Source: Streptomyces sp. SJL17-4 (GTDB lineage Bacteria > Actinomycetota > Actinomycetes > Streptomycetales > Streptomycetaceae). From it: DNA of 64,000 nucleotides. Of the stretch, positions 27,536-38,214 are shown one piece after another. The stretch is from contig NZ_CP104578.1 in the NCBI RefSeq assembly GCF_036826855.1, positions 3,472,001 through 3,536,000 of the forward strand. The letters run 5' to 3'. The notes under the pieces are model-generated. The model saw nothing but the letters and a program-made list of their open reading frames with translations, was not told the DNA's origin and did not search any database. The translations under genes were made by a program, and so were the position numbers. Position 1 is the first letter of the stretch, and the number at the start of each line of letters is the position of its first letter.

Positions 27536-28713
27536 TTACTTCGCAGCCGCGAGCTCGGCGGCCTTGTCGGCCGCGCCGTCCATGGTGTCCACACGCTGCA
27601 CGAGCGGGTGGTTCGCGTCCGACAGGATCTTGCGACCCAGCTCCGCGTTGTTGCCGTCGAGGCGCACGACCAGCGGCTTGGTGACCTCTTCGCCCTTGGA
27701 GGCGAGGAGCTCCAGGGCCTGGACGATGCCGTTGGCGACCTCGTCACAGGCGGTGATGCCACCGAAGACGTTGACGAACACGGACTTGACGTCCGGGTCG
27801 CCCAGGATGATCTCCAGGCCGTTCGCCATGACCTCGGCGGAGGCGCCGCCACCGATGTCGAGGAAGTTGGCCGGCTTCACGCCGCCGTGGTTCTCACCGG
27901 CGTACGCGACGACGTCCAGGGTCGACATGACCAGACCGGCACCGTTACCGATGATGCCGACCTCGCCCTCGAGCTTGACGTAGTTGAGGTTCTTGGCCTT
28001 GGCGGCAGCCTCGAGCGGGTTGGCTGCGGCCTTGTCCTCGAGCGCCTCGTGCTCGGGCTGACGGAAGTCGGCGTTCTCGTCGAGAGACACCTTGCCGTCC
28101 AGCGCCAGGATGCGACCGTCCTTGGTCTTCACGAGCGGGTTGACCTCGACGAGGAGCGCGTCCTCGGCGACGAAGGTGTCCCACAGGGTCACCATCGCCT
28201 CGGCGACGCCCTCGGCCACATCGGCCGGGAACTTCGCCAGGGCCACGATCTCGCGGGCCTTCTCGATGTTCACGCCTTCGACGGCGTTGACCGGGACCTT
28301 CGCGAGGGCCTCGGGGTCTTCTCCGCGACCTCCTCGATGTCCATGCCGCCCTGCACCGACGCCATGGCGAGGAAGGTGCGGTTGGTGCGGTCGAGGAGGT
28401 ACGAGACGTAGTACTCCGCCTCGATCTCCGGGGACAGCTCGGCGATCATCACCTTGTGGACCGTGTGGCCCTTGATGTCCATGCCGAGGATGTCGGTCGC
28501 GCGAGCGACCGCCTCGTCGGCGTCGCCCGCCAGCTTGACGCCGCCGGCCTTGCCTCGGCCACCGACCTTCACCTGCGCCTTGACGACGGACTTGCCGCCA
28601 AGACGCTCGGTGGCCTCGCGCGCCGCCTCAGGCGTGTCGATCACTTCACCGGCCAGCACCGGTACACCGTGCTTGGCGAAGAGGTCCCTCGCCTGGTACT
28701 CGAACAGGTCCAC
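27536..28713 (-). CDS. sucC: Succinyl-CoA ligase beta subunit, apparent frameshift near 28315
   Basis: This encodes the ATP-grasp beta subunit of succinyl-CoA synthetase. The N-terminus ([43 protein letters not shown]) is in one frame up to about 28320. The rest ([69 protein letters not shown]) is in another. One extra base in the GAAGACCCC tract would restore a 392-residue protein, the normal length. The break sits after EEVAEK, where the family continues with a P-E-A-L-like segment. The rest of the protein is perfectly conserved, so a sequencing or assembly error is more likely than a pseudogene. The start is GTG at 28713. Confidence 0.93.
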
Positions 28714-29116
28714 GCGCGTCCGTCCCTTTTCTGATGATCGCGGTTCGTTGTCTGCGTGGGCGTGCCGCGAAGGGCAACGTGACTGCACTGTCACAAGGGA
28801 GGCGTACACGGTGTCCGTGGACGCGGCATGTCCGTCTCGCAGGTTATCGCCGAGGGCCGTAGGTCCCTAAATCGCAGATCACAACAGAGCGGTGATACGG
28901 GTCACAGGATGTAGGGGCCACGGGGTCGTCCGTACGGGTTGCGAGGTGGCGACGTGCGGCGTTCGCGGCAGGCGGGGCTTGGCCTCCCGGCCCCTCACGA
29001 CGCGCCGGGGATGCGGGTGAGGGCCGTTCGGAGGCGTGTGTGATATGGGACTCAGTGAGGCCCTGGACACCCGTGCGGGTGGTGCCGCGACGACGAATTC
29101 CGTACTCGCGTCGGGT
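28714..29116. other. About 400-bp gene-free region upstream of sucC
   Basis: No plausible gene. A palindrome GTGAC-TGCACT-GTCAC lies at 28779-28794 in the sucC promoter area, about 66 bp upstream of its start. An AT-rich stretch (TCCCTAAATCGCAGATCACAACAG, near 28863-28886) could hold a promoter. The remainder up to the 18-bp repeat array is GC-rich with no clear structure. Confidence 0.55.
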
Positions 29117-29188
29117 CGGTCAGGCCGTGGGTATCGGTCAGACCGTGGGTATCGGTCAGGCTGTGGGTATCGGTCAGGCCGTGGGTAT
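29117..29188. repeat. Four tandem 18-bp repeats at the 3' end of the VWA gene
   Basis: Four copies of CGGTCAGGCCGTGGGTAT (29117-29188), with single-base changes in copies 2 and 3. The VWA gene ends (TGA at 29174-29176) inside copy 4. If translated in the frame of the central VWA segment, the array would give repeated TDTHGL units. It is a slippage-prone array. Confidence 0.85.
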
Positions 29189-30387
29189 CGGCAGCGGGCG
29201 CTTCTCCAGGGCGGCGGCCATGATCTCCGGGAACAGGTCGGGGGTACAGGCGAAGGCGGGGGCGCCGAGCGCGGCGAGCGCCGCCGCGTGGTCGCGGTCG
29301 TACGCCGGGGCGCCCTCGTCGGAGAGGGCGAGCAGCGCGATGAACTGGACGCCGGAGGCCTTCATCGCCGACCCGCTTCAGCATCTCGTCGCGGATGCCT
29401 CCCTCGTACAGATCGCTGATGAGGACGACCACGGTGTCGGCGGGGCGGGTGATCTTCGACTGGCAGTGGGCGAGGGCGCGGTTGATGTCGGTGCCGCCGC
29501 CGAGCTGGGTGCCGAAGAGGACGTCGACGGGGTCGTCGAGCCGGTCGGTCAGGTCCACGACGGCGGTGTCGAAGACGACGAGCCGGGTGGCGATCGACCG
29601 CATGGAGGCGAGTACGGCGCCGAAGACGGAGGCGTGGACGATGGAGGCGGCCATGGAGCCGGACTGGTCGACGCAGAGCACGACCTCCTTCCGTATCGCC
29701 TGCGAGGCCCGCCCGTGGCCGATCAGCCGCTCGGGGACGACCGTGCGGTGCTCGGGCAGATAGTTCTTGAGGTTGGCGCGGATGGTCCGGTCCCAGTCGA
29801 TGTCCCGGTGGCGGGGGCGGCTGATGCGGGCGGAGCGGTCGAGGGCGCCGGTGAGGGTCGCGCGGGCGGGTGGCGAGGCGCTTCTCCAGGTCGTCGACGA
29901 CCTTCCGGACGACGGCCCGCGCGGTCTCCCTGGTCGTCTCGGGCATGGCCTTGTGGAGGGAGAGCAGGGTGCCGACGAGATGGACGTCCGCCTCGACGGC
30001 CTCCAGCATCTCCGGCTCCAGGAGCAGCGTGGCGAGACCGAGGCGGTCGATCGCGTCGCGCTGCATGACCTGGACGACGGAGCTGGGGAAGTACGTGCGG
30101 ATGTCGCCGAGCCAGCGGGCGACGGAGGGCGCCGAGGCCCCGAGTCCGGCCGAGCGGTCCCGTCCGGTGCGGTCGCCGCCCTGGCTCGTGCGGCCGTAGA
30201 GCGCGGTGAGGGCTCCGTCCATGGCGGCGTCGGTGCCGGTGAGCGCACGGCCGGTTCCGTCGGCCTCCCCGCCGCCGAGGACGAGCCGCCAGCGGCGCAG
30301 CCGCTCGTCGTCCGTCACCGCCCCCGTGCGCGTGGTGGTGCCCGTGGTCGTGGCGGTGGTCGTGCCGGTGGTCGTGCCGGTGCTCAT
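29174..30387 (-). CDS. VWA-domain protein (CoxE/MoxR-associated type), two apparent frameshifts
   Basis: The protein starts at 30387 (Thr-rich head, DDERLRRWRLVLGGGEADGTG) and reads to EKRLATR near 29876. It then continues in another frame with ARATLTGALDRSARIS, the VWA core VVLCVDQSGSMAASIVHASVFGAVLASM (MIDAS motif DxSxS), VVVFDTAVVDLTDRLDDPVDVLFGTQLGGGTDINRAL (MIDAS Thr) and VVVLISDLYEGG. Near 29370 it shifts again to KASGVQFIALLALSDEG...ALEKRPLPIPTA, ending at 29174. Both breaks look like one extra base. It overlaps the DUF5682 gene by four bases. VWA proteins couple to MoxR ATPases as substrate adaptors. Confidence 0.82.
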
Positions 30388-32764
30388 ACGAGGGCCTCCT
30401 TGCCGAGGACGAGATGGAGGAGGGGCAGCACGGCGTCCGCCCGGTCCCGGTCGGGGGCGGGCGCGAAACCGGGGGCGCCCGGGAGGGTGTGCCCGGGGCC
30501 GCCGGCCTGCGGGCCACGGGCGACCAGCTCGCCGAGGGTGCGGCGTACGCCCGGCTCGTATCCGGAGAAGGTGCGCCGCAGCAGCGGCAGGACATCGGTG
30601 AAGGCCTCCGGCGGGACGCCCGTCAGCCAGTCGTCGACCAGTCCGAGGAGCCGCTCGTCGTGGACCAGGAGCAGCCCGCCGCCCGAGGCCCCGCCGGCGA
30701 AGCCGTCGATCCAGGCGGCGGCGTCGGACGGCGGGGTGCCGGGCGAGAGGGCGCGGCTCATGAGGAGGGCGGCCTCGGCGGTGGCGATCCGGCCCTCGTC
30801 CAGGAGGAGCCGGGCGGCGCGGCCCCTGAGGACGCCCGGGATCCGGTCGCGGTCGGCGAGCGGTGCAGGACGCCGGCCCAGCGGTCGGTCAGCCCGTCCG
30901 CTCCGGGCAGCAGGGCGAGGGCCTGGTGCACCTCGTCGATCCGCTCGCGCATGGCGGCGGCCGCGTCGGTGTCGAGCCCCGCACAGGCGGGCGGCAGGCC
31001 GACGCAGATCCGTTCGGCGAGACCGGCGGCGACCTCGGCGAGGGCCGCCGTCTCGGTGCCCCGGACGTCGCCGTAGCGCAGGGAGCGGGCGAGGGCGGGC
31101 AGGGCCTGGGCGAGATGGCCGACGTCGGTGTCGAGCGCGGCCCGGTCGGCGAGCGCCCGCATGACGACGGGGAGCGCGTCGGTGAGCCCGGCGAGGAGGC
31201 ACTGCTCGGCGAGGGCGGTGACGTCGGCGAGGGCCTTCGCCGCCAGGGCCCGGGAGCCGGCCCGGGCGGTGGCGGCGGCCTCGACGGTGGTGCCCCAGAC
31301 ACCGGCCTCGGCGACCTGGACGTGCAGCTCCGGCTCCCAGCGCAGCCGCCACGTCTCCCGGAAGGTGCCGGTGCCGGAGCGGCCGGAGGCCGGTTCGCCC
31401 CAGCCGACGCCGAGGAGCCGCAGCCGGTGCAGCAGTCGGCTGCGCTCCCCGTCCATGTCCTTGCGGAGGTCGAGATCGAGGTCGCGCTCGGTGGCCTCGG
31501 GCTTGAGGCGCAGGGTGCGCTGACGGCGGGCCAGATCGCGCTGGAGGGGTACGGCGGGGGCGCCGGCCGGGACCTCGCCGAGGACGTCGCCGACGACGAG
31601 GCGGTCCCGGACGAGGTCCAGCGGAACGTCGGAGCCCTCGCAGAGCACGGCGCGGACGGCGTCGGTCGTCTCGTCGAGGCCGGGGAGCGGGCGGCCGCGC
31701 AGGGCGGCGAGGGTCTGGGCGAGCCGGACGGCCTCGATGACATGGGCGGAGGAGACCAGGTGGTCCTCGGCCCTGAGGAGTCCGGCGACCTTGGTCATCC
31801 ACCGCTCGACGGGCCGGTCGGGGGCGGCGAAGAGGTGCGCGTACCAGCCGGGCGCCTCGATCCCGGCGCCGTACCCCGAGCGGCGGGCGAGCCTGCGGTG
31901 GGTCCAGGGGACCCAGGTCATCTCGGTCTTCACCTTGGGCAGGCCCTTGAGCAGGGCCCGGTCGGCGGCGACGGTGGTCTTCCGGCGGAGGGCGGGGACG
32001 TGCCAGGCGCCACAGACGACGGCGACGGCGTCGTCGCCGAACTCCTTGCGGGCGGCGCGCAGCCGGATCCGCATATGGGCCTCGCGGACCAGGTCGCGGG
32101 GATGCCCGCCGTGCCCGTACGCCTCACGGAGCGCGCCCATCGCCTCGGCGAGGGCCTCGAAGGGGGCGGTGGGGTCGTCGTCGCCGCGCAGTTCGACGAC
32201 GTCCTCCCACCAGCGCTCGGCGTCCTCGTACCCGGCGGCCCCGGCGAGTTCGGCGACCGGGTCGATCCGCAGGCCGCCCCCGGCGACCTCGTCCTCCCCG
32301 TCGTCCCAGGTGGGGTCGGCGGCGGCCAGGGTGTGGGCGGCGGGCAGGTCGATGAACCGCACGGCGGCGCCCCGGTCGAGGGACCAGCGGATCGCGACCC
32401 ACTCGGGCGAGAACGCGGCCATCGGCCAGAACGCGGCCCGCCCGGGGTCGTCCACGGCATGGGCGAGCAGCGCGACCGGTGGCCGCATGTCGGGGTCCCC
32501 GGCGAGCGCCACGAGCGCGTCGGCCTCGGCGGGGCCTTCGATGAGCACGACGGCGGGCTCGGCCGCGTCGAGCGCGGCCCGCACACCCCGCGCGGAGCCG
32601 GGCCCGTGGTGCCGCACCCCGAGCACGAGCGGCCCACGGGGGAGGCCACGGCCGGACGTGGAGGCGGAGGCGGAGGCAGCCGTGCAGGCGCCCTCGGCCG
32701 TGGAGGCGGCCCCGGCCGTGGAAGTGGCCCCGGCCGTCATCGTGGGCGTGGACGTGGACGTCAT
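30384..32764 (-). CDS. DUF5682-like protein of the MoxR/VWA operon, apparent frameshift near 30861
   Basis: A roughly 790-residue protein when the frame is joined. The N-terminal Thr/Ala/Ser-rich tail (about 40 residues) precedes the conserved region RGPLVLGVRHHGPGSARGVRAALDAAEPAVVLIEGPAEADAL, with later HAVDDPGRAAFWPMAAFSPEWVAIRW and VVCGAWHVPALRR. This fits DUF5682, a family tied to MoxR ATPases. The product reads through ...TDRWAGVLHR, then the frame breaks by one missing base and continues ...GVLRGRAARLLLDEGRIATAEAALLMSRAL to the stop at 30384. No activity is known. It is coupled to MoxR (32761) and VWA (30387) by ATGA overlaps. Confidence 0.82.
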
Positions 32765-33918
32765 CCGCTCACCTCGCGGCAGGCGCGGTAGAAGTCCTTC
32801 CAGCCGTCCCGCTCCCTGACCACCGTCTCCAGGTACTCCTGCCAGACGACCCGGTCGGCCGCCGGGTCACGGACGACCGCGCCGAGGATGCCCGCCGCGA
32901 TGTCCGCCGGACGCAGGACCCCGTCGCCGAAGTGGGCGGCGAGCGCGAGGCCGCCGGTGACGACGGAGATCGCCTCGGCCGTGGACAGCGTCCCCGAGGG
33001 GGACTTGACCCGCGTCCGGCCGTCGGTGGTGACCCCGTCCCGCAGTTCGCGGAAGACGGTGACGACCCGACGGATCTCGTCGACGCCGGCCGGGACGGCC
33101 GGCAGGGCGAGGGAGCGGCCGAGCTGCTCGACGCGGCGGGCGACGATGTCGACCTCGGCCTCGGGGGTCGCGGGCAGCGGCAGGACCACCGTGTTGAAGC
33201 GGCGGCGCAGCGCGCTGGAGAGTTCGTTGACGCCCCGGTCCCGGTCGTTGGCCGTGGCGATCAGGTTGAAGCCGGGGACGGCCTGCACCTCCTGGCCCAG
33301 CTCGGGGAGGGGGAGGGTCTTCTCGGACAGGATGGTGATGAGCGTGTCCTGCACGTCGGCCGGGATACGGGTGAGCTCCTCGACGCGCGCGGTCATGCCC
33401 TGCGCCATCGCCCGCATCACGGGGCTCGGCACGAGGGCGTCCCGGCTGGGGCCGTGAGCGAGCAACTGGGCGTAGTTCCAGCCGTACCGGACGGCCTCCT
33501 CGGGGGTGCCGGCGGTGCCCTGGACGAGGAGGGTCGAGTCGCCGCTGACGGCGGCGGCGAGGTGCTCGGAGACCCAGGTCTTGGCGGTGCCGGGCACGCC
33601 GAGCAGGAGCAGTGCCCGGTCGGTGACGAGGGTGGTGACGGCGACCTCGACGATGCGGCGCGGTCCCACGTACTTGGGCGTGATCACCGTCCCGTCGGGG
33701 AGGGTGCCGCCGAGGAGATAGGTGGCGACGGCCCACGGCGAGAGGCGCCAGCGGGCGGGTCGGGGCCGGTCGTCGGCGGCGGCGAGCGCGGCGAGTTCGT
33801 CGGCGAAGGCGTGCTCCGCGTGCGGCCGCAGGACCTCGGTCACGGTCTGCGGCTCCCCCGGTCCGGTGTCCGTCTCGACACCGGAACGGGGCTGCGCGAT
33901 GGTTTCGGGCACGGGCAT
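32761..33918 (-). CDS. MoxR-family AAA+ ATPase
   Basis: A 385-residue AAA+ ATPase. The Walker A is LLGVPGTAKTWVSEH. A following ELTRIPADVQDTLITILSEKTLPLPELGQE covers the Walker B/effector-loop region with the family's inserted hairpin. FNLIATANDRDRGVNELSSALRRRFNTVVLPLP carries sensor 1 and the arginine finger. MoxR ATPases act as chaperones that mature or remodel partner complexes together with VWA proteins. The start ATG at 33918 has a GGAGGGGG ribosome site and was preferred over the 33990 ATG. It opens the moxR-DUF5682-VWA operon. The frame is intact. Confidence 0.92.
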   Translation of the reverse strand: MPVPETIAQPRSGVETDTGPGEPQTVTEVLRPHAEHAFADELAALAAADDRPRPARWRLSPWAVATYLLGGTLPDGTVITPKYVGPRRIVEVAVTTLVTDRALLLLGVPGTAKTWVSEHLAAAVSGDSTLLVQGTAGTPEEAVRYGWNYAQLLAHGPSRDALVPSPVMRAMAQGMTARVEELTRIPADVQDTLITILSEKTLPLPELGQEVQAVPGFNLIATANDRDRGVNELSSALRRRFNTVVLPLPATPEAEVDIVARRVEQLGRSLALPAVPAGVDEIRRVVTVFRELRDGVTTDGRTRVKSPSGTLSTAEAISVVTGGLALAAHFGDGVLRPADIAAGILGAVVRDPAADRVVWQEYLETVVRERDGWKDFYRACREVSG

Positions 33919-34077
33919 GGATCCCCCTCCAGATCGTTCGATCTGCTGTGGGATCCACCGTGCACCATGCCACTGACAATCGGATGTCACCGCTGGTCAG
34001 GGGCTGTTGGAGGGGTGAGGACGGGTCAGGTCCCCCTCGAAGGTCGGCGAGGCGGCGCCGAAGCCCGCCCCCGTGGC

Positions 34078-34491
34078 TCAGCCCACGACCGGGGAGACGG
34101 CGACGCAGCCGCCGGCGACGGCCTCCTCGGCCTTGGCCTCCTTGATGACCTTGCCCTGGTAGATGACCTTGCAGGTGAGGTCGGTGGGGGTGAGCGAGAC
34201 CGGCATGACGGCCGGCGGCATGATGCCCTTCAGCTTCACGGTCTTCTTCCACGGCGTGGTCGGGTTCTTCTCCGACTCGACCTTCGGCTCCATCGCGGTG
34301 CCGTCGCCCGCGTGGTAGCCGATGGACTCGATGCCCTTGCCGGTGACCTCGTACGTGACCTCGTAGGTCTCGTTCACGGACTTGTCGACCTGGTCGACGG
34401 CCTTCTCGGCGGCCTCGGAGCAGGCGCCGAGGCCTAGGGCGAGGCCGGCGACGGCGAGGGCCGAGACGGCGGTGCGGGCGGTGCGCTTCAT
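34078..34491 (-). CDS. MmpS-like lipoprotein
   Basis: A 137-residue protein. MKRTARTAVSALAVAGLALGLGACSEAAEK is a lipoprotein signal with a lipobox LGAC near residue 24. The mature part (VTYEVTGKGIESIGYHAGDGTAMEPKVESEKNPTTPWKKTVKLKGI, TDLTCKVIYQGKVIKEAKAEEAVAGGC) has the beta-sandwich pattern and two cysteines of MmpS-type transport accessory proteins. The start 34491 is clear; the longer frame is spurious. It lies between the divergent SWIM gene and the moxR operon, in the same direction as the latter but with a 159-bp gap, so it probably has its own promoter. Confidence 0.82.
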   Translation of the reverse strand: MKRTARTAVSALAVAGLALGLGACSEAAEKAVDQVDKSVNETYEVTYEVTGKGIESIGYHAGDGTAMEPKVESEKNPTTPWKKTVKLKGIMPPAVMPVSLTPTDLTCKVIYQGKVIKEAKAEEAVAGGCVAVSPVVG

Positions 34492-34642
34492 ACGGGTTCC
34501 CCCTGGACGGTTCGTGCGAGTCGGTTGAACCCGCGCGAAGAATCGTAAAGGAAGAGTAAAGCGCTCTCTTGCCCCGGCCTCCCTCCGAGCCCGGAATCCC
34601 AGGCCGCAGGCGTTGTCAGTGGCGGCCTCTACCGTCGAGGAC

Positions 34643-35901
34643 ATGAATGCCATGGGGGTGCGCTGGACGGCTGAGCAGGTGCTGGCACTGGCTCCTGACG
34701 ACGCGTCGCGCAGAGCGGGGAGCAAGCTCGGCACGGCCGGACCGTGGTCGGGCAGAGGCAGCGGCGAGGGTGCGGTCTGGGGCCTGTGCAAGGGCAGCGG
34801 CCGCGTGCCGTACCGGACGGTCGTCGACACGACGGGGCCCGCGTACCTGTGCGAGTGCCCCAGCCGTAAGTCCCGTGCAAGCACGCGCTCGGTCTGCTCC
34901 TGCTCCAGGCCTCGGACGGGACGGAGAGCGAGGAGACCGCCGCGCCCGACTGGGCCGGACGGTGGCTCGCGGCGCGCCGCGCGCGGGCCGGGAGCGCGGC
35001 CCGGCAGAGCGAGGGCGGTGGTCCCGGGGGCCCGACGGATCCCGAGGCGGCGCGCCGCAGGGCCGAGCGGAGAGCCGCCCGGATCACCTCGGGCGCCGAG
35101 GAGTTGGAGCAGCGGCTCGCCGACCTGCTGCGCGGCGGCCTGGCGGCGGCCGAGCAGCGGGGGTACGGGCTGTGGGAGGAGACTGCGGCCCGGATGGTCG
35201 ACGCGCAGGCGCCGGGACTCGCGGGCCGGGTCAGGGAGTTGGGGTCGATACCGGGCTCGGGACCCGGCTGGCCGCTGCGGCTCCTGGAGGAGTGCGCGCT
35301 GACCCACCTCCTCGACCGCGCCTGGCTCAGCGCGGACCGGCTGCCGGCGCCCTTCGCGACGACCGTACGGACCCGGGTCGGCCTCACCGCCCCGGTCGAC
35401 GGCGTCCCGGTGCGCGACCACTGGCTGGTGCTCGCGCAGTACGACGCGGCCGACGCCCGGCTGACCACCCGGCGCGTATGGCTGCACGGCACGGCGAGCG
35501 GGCGCACGGCGCTCCTGCTGTCCTTCGGCGCGGCGGGGAGAGCTCCCGGACTGTCGCTCCCCGTGGGCGCGGTGCTCGACGGCGAGGTGACCCCGCACGC
35601 GGGCTCCGGTCAACTGCGCGCGGAGCCCGGCGAGCAGTTCGTCCCGGTCGAGGGCCCCGCCGCCCCGCCGCCGGGCGGACCGGTGGGCGCGGCCCTCGAC
35701 GCGTACGGCCGCGCGCTGCGCGAGGACCCGTGGCTGGACTCCTGGCCCGTGACGCTGACCGGGGTCGTTCCCGCGCGCGCGGAGTACGGCTGGCAGCTCG
35801 CCGACGCGGACGGCCGCGAGGCGCTGCCGCTGACCCCCGCCGCCCAGTCCCGTCCCGGACTCTGGCGCCTGGTCGCCCTGTCCCCGGCGGGGCCCCGGTG
35901 A
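34643..35901 (+). CDS. SWIM zinc-finger protein of the MoxR/VWA cluster, apparent frameshift near 34872
   Basis: A roughly 420-residue protein. The N-terminus (GVRWTAEQVLALAPDDASRRAGSKLG, WGLCKGSGRVPYRTVVDTTGPAYLCECPSRK) is in one frame. With one base restored near 34872 it would continue as PCKHALGLLLLQASDG, completing the SWIM motif CxC...CxH, then EWLEQRLADLL-like segments in the second frame, and end at 35901. SWIM fingers bind Zn2+ and nucleic acids or protein partners. The downstream region (WEETAARMVDAQAPGLAGRVRELG and a beta-rich C-terminus) resembles the SWIM proteins seen beside MoxR/DUF5691 genes. The start is ATG 34643 or 34652. Confidence 0.8.
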
Positions 35902-36027
35902 CGGTCTTCGGGGAGTGCGGGCACCGGGGGTTCACCCCCTCGCCGCCTGGTCCCCGGAGACCCCGGGAGAAACGGTCCCTCTCATATGACCCCCGCCCAC
36001 GGAACACCGTCCGACCGGAGGACCCCG

Positions 36028-37702
36028 ATGGAGACGGACACGACGACCCCGACGACCGCCGCGCTTCTCCGGGAGGACGGAGCCCGGACGGCCGAAACCA
36101 CGGAGGACGGCGTCTGGGAGGAGCTCGCCACCTCGGCCCTGCTCGGTACGGACCGCCGGGCGCCCGCCCGGCTCGCCGGTCTGCCGCGCGGTGACCTGCC
36201 GGGTGCCCTGCTCGACGCCGCCGCGCTGCACACCGTACGACGCAGGGCGGGACTGCGACCCGGGCCCGCCGCGCCACCGCCGGAGCCCGCGCCCGAGGAC
36301 CATCGCGGGCCGCTGCCGGGGGCGGCGCGGCGGCGGCTCGACCAGTTGCTCGCCGGCCGGGCCGCGCCGTCGCCCACCGGGCGGCGCGGGGCCGCGCCCG
36401 ACCTGGCCGAACTGCTCCCGCAGTGGCTCGCCCTCGCCAACGAGCGGGGTTACAGGGCGCCGGCCGCCACCCTGCCCGCCCTCCTCGACGCGGCCAGGGC
36501 GCGCACCGATCTGCGGCCCCAGGCCCTTCAGCTGGCCGGGCCGCGCGGCCTGTGGCTGGCCCGGCTCAACCCCGAGTGGCGGTTCGCCCTGCGCGGCGCG
36601 GGCGCGGGCAGCTCCCTCCCGGACCCCGGGGACCAGGAGGGTGTGCGCGGCCTGTGGGACGAGGGCCTGTTCGCCGAGCGGGTCGCCCTGCTCGGCGCCG
36701 TACGGACACATGACCCGGCGGCCGGTCTCGCCCTCCTCGCGTCCACCTGGTCCGCCGAACGGGCGGAGGACCGGCTGATGTTCCTCGACTCGCTGCGGAC
36801 CGGCCTGTCCGGCGCGGACGAGGAGTTCCTGGAGGAGGCCCTCGGCGACCGCAGCCGCAATGTCCGTGCCACCGCCGCCGAGCTGCTCTCCGCCCTGCCG
36901 GCCTCGGCGCTCGCGGGCCGGATGGCGGGCCGGGCGGTCACCTGCGTCGGTCTCGACCGGACGGCGGAGGTGCCCACGATCACCGTGGAGGCCCCGCACG
37001 AGTGCGACTCGGCCATGCAGCGGGACGGCCTCGCGGCGACACCGCCCGCCGGCCGGGGCGAGCGGTCCTGGTGGCTGGGCCAGCTCGTCGAGGCCGCGCC
37101 GTTGTCCTGCTGGCCGCCGAGGTTCGGGGGCGCGGCCCGGAGGAGATCGTGGCGCTTCCGGTCGCCGACGACTGGCAGAGCGAGCTGCACGCGGCCTGGT
37201 GCCGGGCGGCCGTACGTCAGCGGGACGCGGCCTGGTCGCGGGCGCTGCTCGGCTCTCCGGCGACCCCGCCCGCGACGGGCCCCGGCACGTCGTCGCTGGC
37301 CGAGCGGGCCCAGCTCCTGTCGACACTGCCGCCGGCGGAACGGGCGCGCTGGGTCGGGTCGTTCATCGCGGCCCACGGCCTCTCGGAGGCGTTTTCCAGC
37401 TGCTCGGCGTCTGCGAGGTGCCGTGGGCGGAGCCGCTCGGCGCGGCGGTGGTCGACGCGCTCGACATCGCGCGGGAGGCGGGCAGTTACCCGTGGAGCTT
37501 CAGCGGGGTGATGGGGCTCGCGGAGCGCTGCCTCGCCCCCGAGGCGGCCCAGCAGCTGGAGTCCCTGACGGCCCGGCCCGAGGAGGCGGAGGACATCTCC
37601 CCCGGCGCGGGCGGCTATTGGTCCGAGGCGTTCCAGCGCCTGGTCTCCACGCTGCGGCTGCGCGAGGCGATGAGAGCCGAACTCACGGAACCGGCTCCCT
37701 AG
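36028..37702 (+). CDS. DUF5691-like protein of the MoxR/VWA cluster, two apparent frameshifts
   Basis: A roughly 560-residue Ala/Leu-rich, probably helical-repeat protein. The first frame (VWEELATSALLGTDRR, LPQWLALANERGYRAP, WWLGQLVEAAPLS) runs to about 37128. The second (PEEIVALPVADDWQSELHAAWCRAAVRQRDAAWSRALLGSP) runs to about 37392. The third (QLLGVCEVPWAEPLGAAVVDALDIAREAGSYPWSFSGVMGLAERC) ends at 37702. Both joints lie beside G or T runs. The family is known mainly from MoxR/VWA/SWIM neighbourhoods; no enzymatic residues are evident. The start at 36028 has GGAGG six bases upstream and is preferred to 35986. It is 127 bp after the SWIM gene and probably co-transcribed. Confidence 0.8.
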
Positions 37703-37746
37703 TACGGACCCGGCGCGGGGGCGGTACGGCACCGCCCCGGCATGCC

Positions 37747-37776
37747 GAAGGGCCCTCCCGTACGGAAGGGCCCTTC
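37747..37776. terminator. Bidirectional terminator between DUF5691 gene and icmB
   Basis: GAAGGGCCCT (37747-37756) and AAGGGCCCTTC (37766-37776) form a 10-bp stem between the convergent stops at 37702 and 37807. Confidence 0.8.
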
Positions 37777-37806
37777 AAGGCCTGGGGCGCGTATCGCCGA
37801 AACGGA

Positions 37807-38214
37807 TTACGCGGCCACGCGGACGTTCGCGTTCACCCAGTCGACGATGGACGCGGTCGTCGCGCCCGGCGTGAAGATCTCCGCCACACCCTTCTCCTTC
37901 AGCGGCGCGATGTCCCCGTCGGGGATGATGCCGCCGCCGAAGACCTTGATGTCCTCGGCGTCACGGTCCTTGAGAAGCTCCAGGACCTTCACGAACAGCG
38001 TGTTGTGCGCGCCCGAGAGGATCGAGAGGCCGATCGCGTCGGCGTCCTCCTGGATCGCGGTGTCGACGATCTGCTCGGGCGTCTGGTGGAGTCCGGTGTA
38101 GATGACCTCCATACCGGCGTCGCGGAGTGCCCGCGCGATCACCTTGGCCCCGCGATCGTGGCCGTCGAGACCCGGCTTGGCAACCACCACGCGGATCGGA
38201 CCGGTCACACCCAT
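37807..38214 (-). CDS. icmB: Cobalamin-binding subunit, isobutyryl-CoA mutase small subunit-like
   Basis: A 135-residue B12-binding protein. The signature DxHxxG is visible ([22 protein letters not shown]), followed by [24 protein letters not shown] and [13 protein letters not shown], the base-off cobalamin fold. Free-standing subunits of this size in Streptomyces are IcmB, which joins IcmA to interconvert isobutyryl-CoA and n-butyryl-CoA, linking valine catabolism to polyketide precursors. The gene position matches what I recall for S. coelicolor icmB. A general methylmalonyl-CoA mutase C-terminal-type protein remains possible. icmA is not in this window. The start is 38214; the upstream frame is spurious. 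Confidence 0.87.
   Translation of the reverse strand: MGVTGPIRVVVAKPGLDGHDRGAKVIARALRDAGMEVIYTGLHQTPEQIVDTAIQEDADAIGLSILSGAHNTLFVKVLELLKDRDAEDIKVFGGGIIPDGDIAPLKEKGVAEIFTPGATTASIVDWVNANVRVAA

Noticed and set aside
27536..28713. sucC as a true pseudogene or two split genes
   Set aside because: The protein is otherwise perfectly conserved and full length, and many neighbours carry the same kind of one-base break, so an error is more likely.
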